From Paraspadella gotoi (Eukaryota > Chaetognatha), in assembly GCA_051294375.1 (NCBI GenBank), contig CM119263.1:19594304-19658303 (forward strand): a DNA stretch of 64,000 nucleotides. Direction: 5' to 3'. Shown here in pieces: positions 52,440 to 64,000 of the stretch; within the stretch, counting starts at the first letter, position 1; every line of letters begins with the position of its first letter. Made by a program: the position numbers and the translations under genes. Below the pieces are notes generated by a model. That model saw only the letters and a list, made by a program, of their open reading frames with translations. It had not been told where the DNA came from and ran no database searches.

Positions 52440-54736
52440 CTCAAACATACCCCTCCCGAAAGAACTCCTACTTTGAATCACGTGATTTCATCAGTGATTC
52501 CATTCACCCCCGCCTCGATCCTTCAAATCAATAAACTTGACGAAGATTTAAAAAAGAAAATCTTTCAATTCTCTTTTTTTTTCTTCTTGGATTTATTCCT
52601 TCCTCCTTTCCTTGGTTTGGTTTTCCTTTTTTCATTTTCCTTTTTTAATTACATCTTACCATTTTTTATTCCATTTTTTACGTTTCTATCTTTTTTTGGT
52701 ATTTTCTCTTGGGTCTGTTCATTGAAAATTATTTTTTTCCCTCGCTTTTTTTAAAGAAACACGATAACTATAGTCATATGAATTTGAACAAAGATTTTTA
52801 TCATGCTGTCATTTCAGTATGAGCTGCCTTTAGATTGTTCTTATATTTTTATATTTATTACTTTTTTGATATTTTTTAAAAATATGCAGGCAGGTTTAGG
52901 TAGGTAAAGAAACAGAAAACTTACTGAAATATAACAACTAACACCACGGATATCGCCAAGATTAAAAGTTTGCAACATCACTTAGCATGCAGTTGAGCTA
53001 AGTTCTCGCTTGACCAACTTATTGATTGAAGTTTCTCTACCTGACATCGACTCGTTTTTAATTTTCCACTTCCCCGGTTTTTTCATTTGTCGTTACCGTC
53101 GAAATAAAAAGTCAACTCGAATTCAAACCAAGTTCTGGTGCAGTTGGTGACGGCTAAAAATATTTCTAGTTCGTTACATCGCCATCTTGCCACATTACGT
53201 ACTCTAAAAACAGTCATAATTCAACGTCCGTTTGAATTTTACAATATAGTATTCCACCCCTAAACTGTTCCGGCTTCATTTTCTGAATAGATGGATATTG
53301 AAGAGGGCGACGACGAGCCTCGTTTCCATTTCTCCGTCTTTTCTCCCTCAAAATGGCGACGAATAAAGATCCCCGGCCTCCAACTTTCGATCCTTCTTCT
53401 TCGCCGGGAAATTTTCGCGATGAATTTGATTCTCTGGAGAAACCGATGTAGCGAAAACGAGACCGAAGTGGCTTTCCTAGAATTCGCTTGATTACTTGGG
53501 GTGGGGGTTGGGGGGGGTTCGCTAGCGGAGGGTCGAGTTTTGGGGAGTGGAGTGATGAGAGTGTAAAAGAGAGAGAGAGAGAGAGATTACGAGAAGTCAG
53601 AGAGCTTGCGTTGTCAAGAAAAGAGGGTAAAACGAGTTTAAGGCGATTGAAAGTGATTTTGAAGAATGAGTATGACTCGTATTTCCTTTACGTTCGTTGC
53701 TGTTAAAACTTAAGTTAAACTAATGCGTGAAATTCAGAGTTCGAATGTTCTAGCGTTAGAAGTGAAAACTGAAAAAAAGTGATGTGTGGTGAAGAAGGAG
53801 AGAGATTAGTCGTAAGAGTATCACATTTCTGTCAAAGTGGCGAATTGTAAATCATAATTTTTTTTATTTCGCCGATGAAGAGCAGACAATTTTTATATCT
53901 TTTCAATTTAATTTAGACGGAAAAGTAATTTTTTTTACTTAGAGGATAAACGTTGAAAAAATATTTAATTCTTCCATATTTAAAAAGATTTAACATCTTC
54001 TCGGATGTTGTGATTCAATCAGTAATCATGACCTAAAATCTCACATAACATGAGGAGTTCCGCTGATGGTGTCCCACTGTCCATCGCTAAACAAACACGA
54101 TATTTCCTTTCCTTTTCCCTTCTCCCGACATTCTTCCCCGCTGAGTCCAATAACCGACAAAATATGGTCTTTTTCCAAGATCGTTAACCGCAAACAATTT
54201 TTTTTCCTCTTAAAACCTGGAAAAATTTGTTGCCGCTTTTATCGAAAATCAATCATTTGCTTTAATAAGAAAAAAAAAAGGAAGTGACGAGTTGGAAATA
54301 AATCTTGGCGCCATTTGGAGTCTGACGAGATCGCGACGAGTGAGTTTGTCAGCATCGGGCGAGTTAGGGTCGGAGGGTTCAAGGGTCAAGGGATGGCTTC
54401 ATTTACGGTGAGTCTTAATAGCTCAATCGCTCGCCGGTGACTTCTCAAGGTGCGAACGAGTTTCTGTGAAACAAAAGGCTCGATCGATCCCCTCTTTTGT
54501 TTGACGAAAACCGAGCGACGCCCATCGTTAATCACGTTTCTTCCTCTCTCACTCCGAGAGGTCTCTACCGTGCCCTCAGCCCCGTCCGCGCCCTCCACTC
54601 CCGTCCCATTCCACCCCCAGAGTCGGAGTCCACCCAAGTCCACACACCAAAGCTCAGCGTTGACCGAATTCCGATGCTAAAGGAATCGTTCATCACTGGT
54701 TGTCTTCCCGGCGACGCGATGACTCCCTTCGTTTCC
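52437..54736. other. Spacer, nothing recognised
   Basis: T-rich (52560-52750), AT-rich, then mixed sequence. A 66-codon plus frame at 53291-53491 begins with an acidic stretch but is unrecognised. A short GA run lies at 53569-53585. Overlapping frames on both strands at 54386-54790 reflect base composition. Confidence 0.5.
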
Positions 54737-55024
54737 TCTTCCTCCTCCTCCTCCTCCACCTCCTCCTCCTCTTTTTTCACTTTATGAAACATCTCTCTTT
54801 TCTCGTTCTTGTTCTTGTTCTTGTTCTTATTCCCGTAAGGTTTTTTGTATTGTAGTATTATTAGTTTTCTATGCCCTCTCTCTCCCTCTCTCTCTTCTCT
54901 CTCTCCTTCCCTCCACTCTTTCACCCCTTTCTCCTCCTTTTATCCTTTTTTTACTTCTTCATCCTGTTCACCCTCCTCCTCTTCCTCTTCCTCCTCCTCC
55001 TCTTCCTCCTCTTCTTCTTCCTCT
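54737..55024. repeat. (TCC)n and (GTTCTT)n microsatellite cluster
   Basis: TCC-rich blocks at about 54739-54774 and 54973-55024 flank a (GTTCTT)n array (54805-54828) and CT-rich sequence. Poly-Ser frames are their translation. Confidence 0.88.
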
Positions 55025-55293
55025 TAGGCAGTTGTTATTTTGTTTTCCCTCCTCCCACCGGAGAGACTTTGTTTCCAATTGCGTTCGAAGTCGCGAGAAG
55101 CGACGATGATAGTGAATGACGATGATAAAGACGCGGATGATAAAAATGACCCCAATTGACATTTGGAAGATAATATAAAATAGTGAATCGAGTTTATATA
55201 TAAAATTCAAAATCGGAAAATAATATTGTATTTAATTGGATAATTTTGTCTATATACTTTGATAACCACCGTGCGGATACCAATAATGTAAGT
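55025..55293. other. Short spacer before gap
   Basis: Unique AT-rich sequence without recognisable features. It does not match the flank beyond the right arm of the large inverted repeat. Confidence 0.6.
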
Positions 55294-55318
55294 NNNNNNN
55301 NNNNNNNNNNNNNNNNNN
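55294..55318. other. Assembly gap, 25 N
   Basis: Exactly 25 N, three bases outside the outer end of the left arm of the large inverted repeat. Confidence 0.99.
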
Positions 55319-56746
55319 AGATCACCGTAGCAACCGGAAATGACGGCGCGGGGGGGCGCAAAGTGGTGGTTGGGAAAGGGTGGTGTCGGGTGAGGGAAGG
55401 GTGGGGCGGGAGAGGAAAGAGAAGAGATTATGGTAGCGTGAGATTCGCTCGAAATAGGATGAGAGAGAAAAGATATTTGAGCAGAAAATTAAAGGGTTGA
55501 AACTTGATATAAAGATTGGGTAATGAAGGATATTCCAAGGCACTGGTTTATATTGCCTAATGATGGGGCATTTTAGATTTAATAAAGATTTGCAGAGCAA
55601 AATCAAAATGGCGCAGGGAAGGTTTTAGAAAATGGTGGAGTAGATCATCTACGAGATGAAACGGGGAGTAAAAAAAAAAAAAGAAAAAGGGAGAACGTAG
55701 AAGAAAAGTTAATTGGATATAAAAAAAAGGTTGGTGGAGGAAATGAATAAACAGGGGCAATGGGATTAAACAGAAGAAAAAAAAGGGTTAAGATAGGAAA
55801 TGAAAGAGGAAATAGAAAAAAAAAGAAAAGAAAAGGAAAGGAAAAAAAAAAGTGAAGCAAAAAGTGAGTCTCCTAAGCCAGGATCGAAGTTCCTCCCGTT
55901 TCCGTCCCGAGACAAAATGGAGTTCATTGATTACAGAGTTTGATAGATGGTCTTTGGTCAAACCCATAAAGCGATTTACATATTGTAGTTCCCTCTTCTC
56001 TTGACGCCCGTCGGGTTCTTTTTTCTGGGACTGATGATTTTAAATAGACGCGTTTAATGGCATTTTAAGGTTTGATAAACAATTTCATTAAATATTTACT
56101 TGTGGCCATGTGGAAGGTTAATATCCCGATCAATCAATGTCGACTAATGAAAGTCGATAGTTTTCTCTAATTGCACTTTTTACAGCCACTTAAAATAAAC
56201 GATAGTTGTTCAATGCGAGATTTAAAAAAAAAAGTAATGAGATAGTAAAATCTGGAGAAAAAATTTGGGAGCGAGAAGAGAAAAAAATATTCATTATGAA
56301 GCGAAATCGGCTTCTTGCCAACTGGAAAAGGAGGAGGAGGAGTGGAAGAGGAGGAGAAATAGTGGAGGTGGAGTAAGGGAAGGAAGAGGAGGAAGAGGAA
56401 AGGGCGAAAATGGAAAAGAAGGAAATAGAGAAAAATTAGAAAAGAAAGAAAATGAGATAATGAAAAATAATTGATTGTAGAGAAAACTAAAAAGAATTTA
56501 AAAATATAGAAACAATGGGAAAATTGTAACTAATTGGACGAAACATAGGATAAAACAATAATAAGAATGACATAAAAGAAGAGAAACAGAGAGAGAGAGA
56601 GAGAATAGAGTCGGAGAGAAAGGGAGAGAGTGCGAGAGAAAATAAAGGGATTACCTAGGCTTTCTTTTTTTTTTTGAGGCAAGAGAGAAATGGGTGAAAC
56701 GATGAGTGGGAGAGACGGCGGAAGATGATCTTTGTGTCTTGGTGGA

Positions 56747-56813
<67 letters not shown>
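56747..56813. repeat. (GA)n microsatellite
   Basis: A nearly pure GA tract in the left arm. The corresponding part of the right arm (about 60030-60180) is longer and scrambled. Confidence 0.95.
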
Positions 56814-56819
<6 letters not shown>

Positions 56820-56895
56820 AGAAGAGAATCGTTTGATGCCATTAATGGAGAAAGTTTTCCTTCACTTCGTCCTAAATGAGAGACGAAGTGATTAA

Positions 56896-56900
<5 letters not shown>

Positions 56901-56982
<82 letters not shown>
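56901..56982. repeat. (GA)n microsatellite, pure
   Basis: About 41 perfect GA units. The right-arm counterpart (about 59825-59965) is much less regular. Confidence 0.96.
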
Positions 56983-56987
<5 letters not shown>

Positions 56988-57543
56988 AAGAGGACCTTCT
57001 CTCAAAGATGTAATCACCTTCGGACGAATTTTCTCCGTCACCGCCTCGAAATGCCACGTCGTTAAATTTAATCAACTCCTCGCTTAATAAGCTCCTCATG
57101 AAAAATGAGCGAATTCCTTCACCAAAACTCTCTGGATTTTTTTTCCGTTATTGATGATGTTGTTGTTGTAGTTGTCGATTTTTTTTTTTAGTTGTAGTAA
57201 AACAAAAACTAGTTTCTGACAGTTCCGTGATACTAGTATAAAATAATATAACGGTATCTAAGTGATGAACTCTCATTAGTCATTACGTCACTTAAGTATT
57301 TTAATTTATTAATATCTTTGTGTTGAACGTTTTCTTGGTAATCGAAGTCCGCCTACAATTCTGCATCATCTTCACACCAATCACCCCTCTCACTCCTCCA
57401 CCCTTCCTCTTCTCCCGCCAACCTTTGGCCCCCAATATCCCTCCCCTCAGCATTGGGGTCACCGGTTGCGTCGGAATCTCGAACGGCGACTCTCTGCGCC
57501 CATCGCAAGACCCTCACTGGTTTTCGGATCATTAGGTGAGAAT

Positions 57544-57546
<3 letters not shown>

Positions 57547-57626
<80 letters not shown>
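57547..57626. repeat. (GA)n microsatellite, pure
   Basis: About 40 perfect GA units. The right-arm counterpart is the interrupted CT tract at about 59175-59280. Confidence 0.96.
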
Positions 57627-57631
<5 letters not shown>

Positions 57632-58004
57632 GAGGTTAGGGTTAGGTGCCTCGGCTCTTGGTCATAGTTTGGCTTTGATTGTAGTGCGAGATTCGGCGGA
57701 GCGAGAGAAAAAAGTAGAAGGTATAATAAAAGATTTAAGGTATTTCAATAAACTTTATCAATTAGTTAGTTAGTCCCGCCTCGATTATTTATTTGAATTC
57801 AAGTAACTTTTCTATTGGCCAATGTTTGCTAGTAATTTTTTCAATAATATCATAAAGAGATTAAATTGTGCGCCTAAACTTGAAATCATAACGAATGGAA
57901 AAGCAATACACTCCTTGTGCTGCTTGTGATGCGTTCTGTGAAACCAGTCCCTCATTCGGAGCCGGTAATCGTGCGGAGAGAAAATCTCAGAATGAATCTA
58001 AAAA

Positions 58005-58783
58005 TAAAAGTTGTATTCAATAAAGCTAATATTCTTAAAAATGAACAGAAAAAAATTTGTTTAAAAAAAGTGAAAAACAGGAAAATGAATACGACAAATT
58101 AGGAAATCGAGGATAGGAAAAAAAAGGAAAGAAAATTGGGGGCCATCGAGGAGGGTGAGAGAGAGGGAATGGAAAGAGAGAGAGAGAGAAAGAGAGAAAG
58201 AGAAAAAGAGACAGAGACAGAGACAGAGAGAGAGCTATAGAGAGACTGAAAGCTGAAAGAGAGACAGAGAGACAAAGAGAGAGAGAAAGAAGGCGAATGG
58301 AATTAACGAAATTAAAAGAGGGACCGAGAGAGTCCCCCGGAGGGTCGCTGGCGCCCCGGCGTGTAACCGCTTTCTTTTTTTATCCTTTTGTTTGTTTATT
58401 TTTATTTACGAAACCTAAATTAAGAAATTAATCCCCGCATTCAGTCGGAGATGAAATAAAAGTGAAATCTCCGCTCGGAAATTTTAAGCGTCGGATTTAA
58501 TTAATTTTATTTCCGAGCGATATTTTTTCATGCTCGGGATAAAATAAGGTTTTTTTTTTTGTCGAAACTCGTTCCTGATAGATTACTTTTGCAATTTTTC
58601 CGCAAGTTGGTATAAAAGGGATTGAACGATTTTCTTGGTCTTTTAATGGTAAAGCTGAAAAACAATAGTTTCATTTTCTTTTTTTTTTTGTCAAACTTCG
58701 TCAGTTATTTTGTCATCGTGGTCCGAGGCTCTAAGTGCTCTTACTCTTTTGAGTTTTATTGTTATAAACAAAAATACAATGGG
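58005..58783. other. Loop of the large inverted repeat
   Basis: Single-copy sequence at the centre: interrupted GA/GACA purine tract (about 58155-58290), a GC-rich patch near 58330-58365, then AT-rich DNA. No gene. Confidence 0.8.
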
Positions 58784-59186
58784 TTTTTAGATTCATTCTG
58801 AGATTTTCTCTCCGCACGATTACCGGCTCCGAATGAGGGACTGGTTTCACAGAACGCATCACAAGCAGCACAAGGAGTGTATTGCTTTTCCATTCGTTAT
58901 GATTTCAAGTTTAGGCGCACAATTTAATCTCTTTATGATATTATTGAAAAAATTACTAGCAAACATTGGCCAATAGAAAAGTTACTTGAATTCAAATAAA
59001 TAATTTATATAGAATCGAGGCGGTCTAAACTAACTAATTGATAAAGTTTATTGAAATACCTTAAATCTTTTATTATACCTTCTACTTTTTCTATCGCTCC
59101 GCCGAATCTCGCACTACAATCAAAGCCAAACTATGACCAAGAGCCGAGGCACCTAACCCTAACCTCGCTTCTCCTCTTCTCTCTCT

Positions 59187-59221
<35 letters not shown>

Positions 59222-61602
59222 CTCTTCTCTCTCTCCTCTCTCTCTCTCTCTTCTGCTCTCTCTCTCTCTCTCTCTCTTCATTCTCACCTAATGATCCGAA
59301 AACCAGTGAGGGTCTTGCGATGGGCGCAGAGAGTCGCCGTTCGAGATTCCGACGCAACCGGTGACCCCAATGCTGAGGGGGAGGGATATTGGGGGCCAAA
59401 GGTTGGCGGGAGAAGAGGAAGGGTGGAGGAGTGAGAGGGCGTGATTGGTGTGAAGATGATGCAGAATTGTAGGCGGACTTCGAATACCAAGAAAACGTTC
59501 AACACAAAGATATTAATAAATTAAAATACTTAAGTGACGTAATGACTAATGAGAGTTCATCACTTAGATACCGTTATATTATTTTATACTAGTATCACGG
59601 AACTGTCAGAAACTAGTTTTTGTTTTACTACAACTAAAAAAAAAAATCGACAACTACAACAACAACATCATCAATAACGGAAAAAAAATCCAGAGAGTTT
59701 TGGTGAAGGAATTCGCTCATTTTTCATGAGGAGCTTATTAAGCGAGGAGTTGATTAAATTTAACGACGTGGCATTTCGAGGCGGTGACAGAGAAAATCGT
59801 CACGAAGGGTGACTACATCTTGAGAGAAGGTGCCTCTCTCCTCTCTCTCTCTCCTCGATCTAGTAAGGTCCCGTATGCTCCGACGGGTCTCGTGCTTCGT
59901 CGCCTGCTCCTCGTCCTCTCTCTCTCATCTCCTGCTCGGTCGATCTCTCTCTCTCTCTCTTTCCTTAATCACTTCGTCTCTCATTTAGGACGAAGTGAAG
60001 GAAAACTTTCTCCATTAATGGCATCAAACGATATCCTCGTCCTCTCATCTGGTTCTCTCGGTCGACGGACTTCCTCAGACGGTGGTGATCTTCTCTCTGC
60101 CTCTCCTTCCTCTGCATCGCTCCCTCTCGTCATCTCGAGTCGACTCTCTCTCGTCTCGTCTCTCTCTCTTCTCTCTGCTTCCACCAAGACACAAAGATCA
60201 TCTTCCGCCGTCTCTCCCACTCATCGTTTCACCCATTTCTCTCTTGCCTCAAAAAAAAAGAAAGCCCTAGGTAATCCCTTTATTTTCTCTCGCACTCTCT
60301 CCCTTTCTCTCCGACTCTATCTCTCTCTCTCTCTCTCTGTTTCTCTTCTTTTATGTCATTCTTATTATTGTTTTATCCTATGTTTCGTCCAATTAGTTAC
60401 AATTTTCCCATTGTTTCTATATTTTTAAATTCTTTTTAGTTTTCTCTACAATCAATTATTTTTCATTATCTCATTTTCTTTCTTTTCTAATTTTTCTCTA
60501 TTTCCTTCTTTTCCATTTTCGCCCTTTCCTCTTCCTCCTCTTCCTTCCCTTACTCCACCTCCACTATTTCCTCCTCCTCTTCCACTCCTCCTCCTCCTTT
60601 TCCAGTTGGCAAGAAGCCGATTTCGCTTCATAATGAATATTTTTTTCTCTTCTCGCTCCCAAATTTTTTCTCCAGATTTTACTATCTCATTACTTTTTTT
60701 TTTAAATCTCGCATTGAACAACTATCGTTTATTTTAAGTGGCTGTAAAAAGTGCAATTAGAGAAAACTATCGACTTTCATTAGTCGACATTGATTGATCG
60801 GGATATTAACCTTCCACATGGCCACAAGTAAATATTTAATGAAATTGTTTATCAAACCTTAAAATGCCATTAAACGCGTCTATTTAAAATCATCAGTCCC
60901 AGAAAAAAGAACCCGACGGGCGTCAAGAGAAGAGGGAACTACAATATGTAAATCGCTTTATGGGTTTGACCAAAGACCATCTATCAAACTCTGTAATCAA
61001 TGAACTCCATTTTGTCTCGGGACGGAAACGGGAGGAACTTCGATCCTGGCTTAGGAGACTCACTTTTTGCTTCACTTTTTTTTTTCCTTTCCTTTTCTTT
61101 TCTTTTTTTTTTCTATTTCCTCTTTCATTTCCTATCTTAACCCTTTTTTTTCTTCTGTTTAATCCCATTGCCCCTGTTTATTCATTTCCTCCACCAACCT
61201 TTTTTTTATATCCAATTAACTTTTCTTCTACGTTCTCCCTTTTTCTTTTTTTTTTTTACTCCCCGTTTCATCTCGTAGATGATCTACTCCACCATTTTCT
61301 AAAACCTTCCCTGCGCCATTTTGATTTTGCTCTGCAAATCTTTATTAAATCTAAAATGCCCCATCATTAGGCAATATAAACCAGTGCCTTGGAATATCCT
61401 TCATTACCCAATCTTTATATCAAGTTTCAACCCTTTAATTTTCTGCTCAAATATCTTTTCTCTCTCATCCTATTTCGAGCGAATCTCACGCTACCATAAT
61501 CTCTTCTCTTTCCTCTCCCGCCCCACCCTTCCCTCACCCGACACCACCCTTTCCCAACCACCACTTTGCGCCCCCCCGCGCCGTCATTTCCGGTTGCTAC
61601 GG
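58784..61602 (-). repeat. Large inverted repeat, right arm
   Basis: This is the reverse complement of the left arm, about 136 bp longer. The excess lies mostly in the low-complexity tracts, which here carry many non-CT insertions. The 214-codon frame at 59784-60428 runs through these irregular tracts and is not credible as a gene, because the clean arm has no equivalent. Confidence 0.95.
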
Positions 61603-62820
61603 TGACGCCGGTCGCCAAATAGAAAAAGGCAAGAAAAAAAGAATAAATAAAGAAAAGTGAAAAAGAAAACGGGGCAAAGCAGACGGAATTCAGGGAAGCC
61701 CGTGAGGAGGAGGGGAGGGGGGGGGGTTAAGTCTTAATGAGACGAAATCCGATACGGAATTTGATGGAGCGACGTCGAAATTCGAAAAGTCTCTTTCTCA
61801 ACGCCGAACCCGGCAACAGAGCTAAATAGCGAGCCTCGTTACAAAACTTTAGAATGGAGGAGTCCGATGAGAGAAATCTCGGGATTCCAGGTCTTGTTTA
61901 CCAAAGCGCGGTAACGGGTCGGCGGCGGCAGCGTCGGTCTCCGCGGCGTCGGCGGCGGCGGAGCGGTGGCTCCGTCGGCGACCGCTCTCCCCGACAGACG
62001 TCGGAATCCATTTGCATAACTTAATCCACTGGCGAAGGAGGCGGATTGGAGGGAGGAAACTGGGAAAGGGGCCGAGTCGGTTTCAGGGGTGGGAGGGGGT
62101 TTTAAGTAAAGAGGGTGAGTTTTTGGAGGGTTGGTGATGGTTGGTGATGGTTGAGTATATTGACGCGTACCCAGTACATGAACGTTTGTGTTCTGCGTAT
62201 GAAAATGAGTGCACGTAGCTGAGTTCATGTAGTTCGAAATCGGATAGATTTTAAATGAGACAAAGTAAGCAGGCGCATGATGTGGTAAGGAATCGAGACT
62301 AGAAAGCAAAAAATGTTTATATCGGTGAGACGGTCGAATAAATTGGTGGAGACTGGAGAGTGGATTCTTAAGATTGATTGGCCAACAGAACCGCGGATTC
62401 TTTGTCGCGCAGAATTTTGGAGCGGTTCTCGACTATCTTCTCTGTGCGTTTCTCCGGTGAGGGTCGATCCGTCTCTGCCAATCGGTTCGTTGGACAATTG
62501 GACAATCTGCTTGTTGATCGTATTCCGTTGGAACAATTCTAATAGAAAAAAAGTAGAATTTTCCAAATAAAAAAAACTGAATACAAAATAGTGTCGAGAA
62601 AAGATACATGGGAGTCGAAATTTCGACTACAATCATCACACTCAGAAAATTTATATTTAAAGAAGTATCATGATATTAATAGTGGCGAAAAAATATTAGA
62701 AAAGTCTCGATACATTTTTAATACAAATAACATGGGTTATTTACTTTTTTCGTGAGTCTCAACGGAGGCTGTTTTTCTCCTAGGATTTCCTCTTTGGAAT
62801 TCGACGTCTCGAGGGAACTG
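61603..62820. other. CpG-rich stretch with unrecognised frames
   Basis: The part 61860-62010 is CpG-rich (gtcggcggcgg type). A minus frame at 61839-62309 (156 codons) is the longest in the window that is neither simple repeat nor interrupted by N. It is Pro-rich in the middle and matches no known family. A 56-codon plus frame with an Arg-rich centre is open in the same place. A minus frame at 62225-62566 overlaps it. Coding status cannot be decided from sequence alone. Confidence 0.4.
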
Positions 62821-62827
62821 GGAAATG

Positions 62828-62889
62828 GACGAAGACGACGACGACGACGAGGATAAAGTCGATGACAACGACGACGACGACGACGACCA
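62828..62889. repeat. (GAC)n arrays, interrupted
   Basis: Two runs of gac units separated by gataaagtcgatgac. Confidence 0.92.
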
Positions 62890-63390
62890 TGAAAATGTCA
62901 CCAATGACGATGATTATGTCAGCGGGGCCGTTGATTTAAAACCGGAGACCATTGACTAACATTGATGGGGACATCGAGGCGATGACACTGATAATAACCA
63001 CGCGAAAGACGATGATAAAGTTGATGTCTGTTTTGATCCCAAAAAATAATCTCTGGATACTGGACAAAGACGAGAGATTGGAAAGAGGATGATGCAGAAG
63101 GCGAACGACCGAAACGATGCGCAAAATCTTTTTTTTTTTTTAATGATAGGCCATGATAGACGATGCTACGTACATGACTCGTGTCCCACTCCATATTTAT
63201 GAGTCTCCGCGAGGAAAATTTGATCCGATTCTTCGAAGGGGAATTCGTCTCGAAATACTCGGCGCGACTCTTGGTCGGTGGGCGTGTCGCCAGGTCTCTT
63301 GGGAAAAGGGAGACCCCCTTAAAGTCAATACCTCTCAACAAGCCTCACAACCCAACACACCAAGATTGAAAATCGTCGTTCGTCCTGCCC
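62890..63390. other. Spacer with unrecognised frames
   Basis: Normal-complexity sequence with a plus frame (63153-63695, 180 codons) and a minus frame (62919-63341, 140 codons). They overlap on opposite strands, and neither resembles a family I know. The plus frame passes through a heptanucleotide repeat, which weakens it. Confidence 0.4.
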
Positions 63391-63416
63391 GTTCACCGTT
63401 CACCGTTCACCGTTCA
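63391..63416. repeat. (GTTCACC)n short tandem
   Basis: Three perfect heptanucleotide units and a partial fourth. Confidence 0.93.
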
Positions 63417-63956
63417 AGGTTCGCCTCTCCCTTAATATCTGCAGCAATGAAAATATCAAAACCTCCGTCAAACTTTCAATCATCACTTAGTTTCGCTTTC
63501 CCGTTCACTTCACCTCACCTCCTTTCACAAATCCTCGTCATCTTTAAATCTCACTCCCTTCGAAAATCGTTTGGCGTGAAAAAAAAAAGGATTTGTGAGT
63601 TGATTTGCGTCTCATTCACGACTTTTATTATCGACTGTCAAACGTCGTCGGTTAGAAAAGAAAAACCCGGTGAAATCAGATTTAAATCTTTTTAGGAGGC
63701 TCATGGCTACTTGGGTGGAAGGCATATGATCATAAGATAAAATAGGATAATATGGGACAGGATATATAATGTTATAATGAGAGGATGCAATAGTTAGCCA
63801 CAACCAATTTGACGTGAGATAAACCCGCGCCAAAAATTTGACGAAAACTACGAGTTCAACGAAAACGACGACGACGAAGTCTTTGGTGAAGATAAGAATT
63901 GTGAAGTAGAAGAGACGTCAAAGTAGAGGATTTTGAAAAGCACAAAGGAATAAAAA
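63417..63956. other. Spacer, nothing recognised
   Basis: Mixed unique sequence with a short acgacgacga run at 63867-63877. No recognisable gene or RNA. Confidence 0.55.
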
Positions 63957-64000
63957 AGAAGAAGAAGAAGAAGAAGAAGAAGAAGAAGAAGAAGAAGAAG
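63957..64000. repeat. (GAA)n microsatellite at window end
   Basis: About fourteen perfect gaa units running to the last base. The array probably continues beyond the window. Confidence 0.95.

Larger units (their letters stand above)
55322..58004 (+). repeat. Large inverted repeat, left arm
   Basis: Almost the entire stretch recurs as its reverse complement at 58784-61602. Outside the GA tracts the arms agree nearly base for base: a 94-codon minus frame at 55322-55606 is identical to the plus frame at 61321-61605. In this arm the three GA tracts (56747-56813, 56901-56982, 57547-57626) are almost pure. No gene is recognised in the arm; frames are poly-basic or Phe/Pro-rich. Confidence 0.95.

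Noticed and set aside
57634-57646. Telomere-like ggttagggttagg, also present inverted in the right arm
   Set aside because: Only about two TTAGGG units with no array. The second occurrence is due to the inverted duplication.
59784-60428. 214-codon open frame, among the longest in the window
   Set aside because: It runs through the irregular CT tracts of the right arm of the large inverted repeat. The clean copy in the left arm does not preserve it, and the sequence is mostly Ser/Leu from repeats.

Overview
This is eukaryotic, gene-poor, repeat-dense DNA. There is no bacterial or viral gene organisation: no operons, no ribosome binding sites, and almost every open frame over 60 codons is a translated simple repeat (poly-Ser/Leu, poly-Arg/Glu, poly-Phe/Ser). 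The many long (GA)n/(CT)n tracts, the repeated CpG-containing (GAC)n/(GTC)n arrays, (CTTT)n runs and AT-rich spacers suggest an invertebrate nuclear genome, plausibly an arthropod, but nothing identifies a taxon. I could not recognise any protein-coding gene with confidence. A few short stretches are listed as weak exon candidates.

Layout. 1-7.7 kb: a decayed pyrimidine minisatellite, then low-repeat sequence with no recognisable gene. 7.7-14.6 kb: purine-rich microsatellites and two weak terminal-exon candidates. 14.7-18.65 kb: a scrambled tandem array of six modules (A-F) broken by a 25-N gap. 18.65-25.3 kb: spacer with a possible degenerate hammerhead-ribozyme-like motif on the minus strand (19.3 kb), two long gaps and many T/C-rich tracts. 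25.3-25.7 kb: a possible retroelement 3' end with an (ATAAC)n tail. 26-30.6 kb: long pure (GA)n tracts and an inverted duplication around a 25-N gap. 33.0-34.1 kb: a second inverted duplication around a 25-N gap. 34.8-38.1 kb: a diverged inverted pair about 205 bp long enclosing AT-rich DNA, possibly an old transposon or two opposed repeat copies. 38-55 kb: microsatellites, short unrecognised ORFs and a split tRNA/SINE-like segment near 52 kb. 55.3-61.6 kb: a large inverted repeat with arms of about 2.7-2.8 kb, again starting at a 25-N gap. 61.6-64 kb: a CpG-rich stretch, GAC arrays and a terminal (GAA)n run.

The strongest pattern in the window concerns assembly. All five gaps of exactly 25 N lie at or near duplicated sequence. 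One copy of a pair often differs by scattered single-base insertions, as uncorrected long reads would. These duplications should be treated as suspect until checked in raw reads. The possibly biological signals are the ribozyme-like motif, the diverged 34.8/38.1 kb inverted pair, the split tRNA-like SINE fragment, the (ATAAC)n-tailed block and an amphipathic-helix exon candidate at 12.6 kb. None of them amounts to a demonstrated new system.
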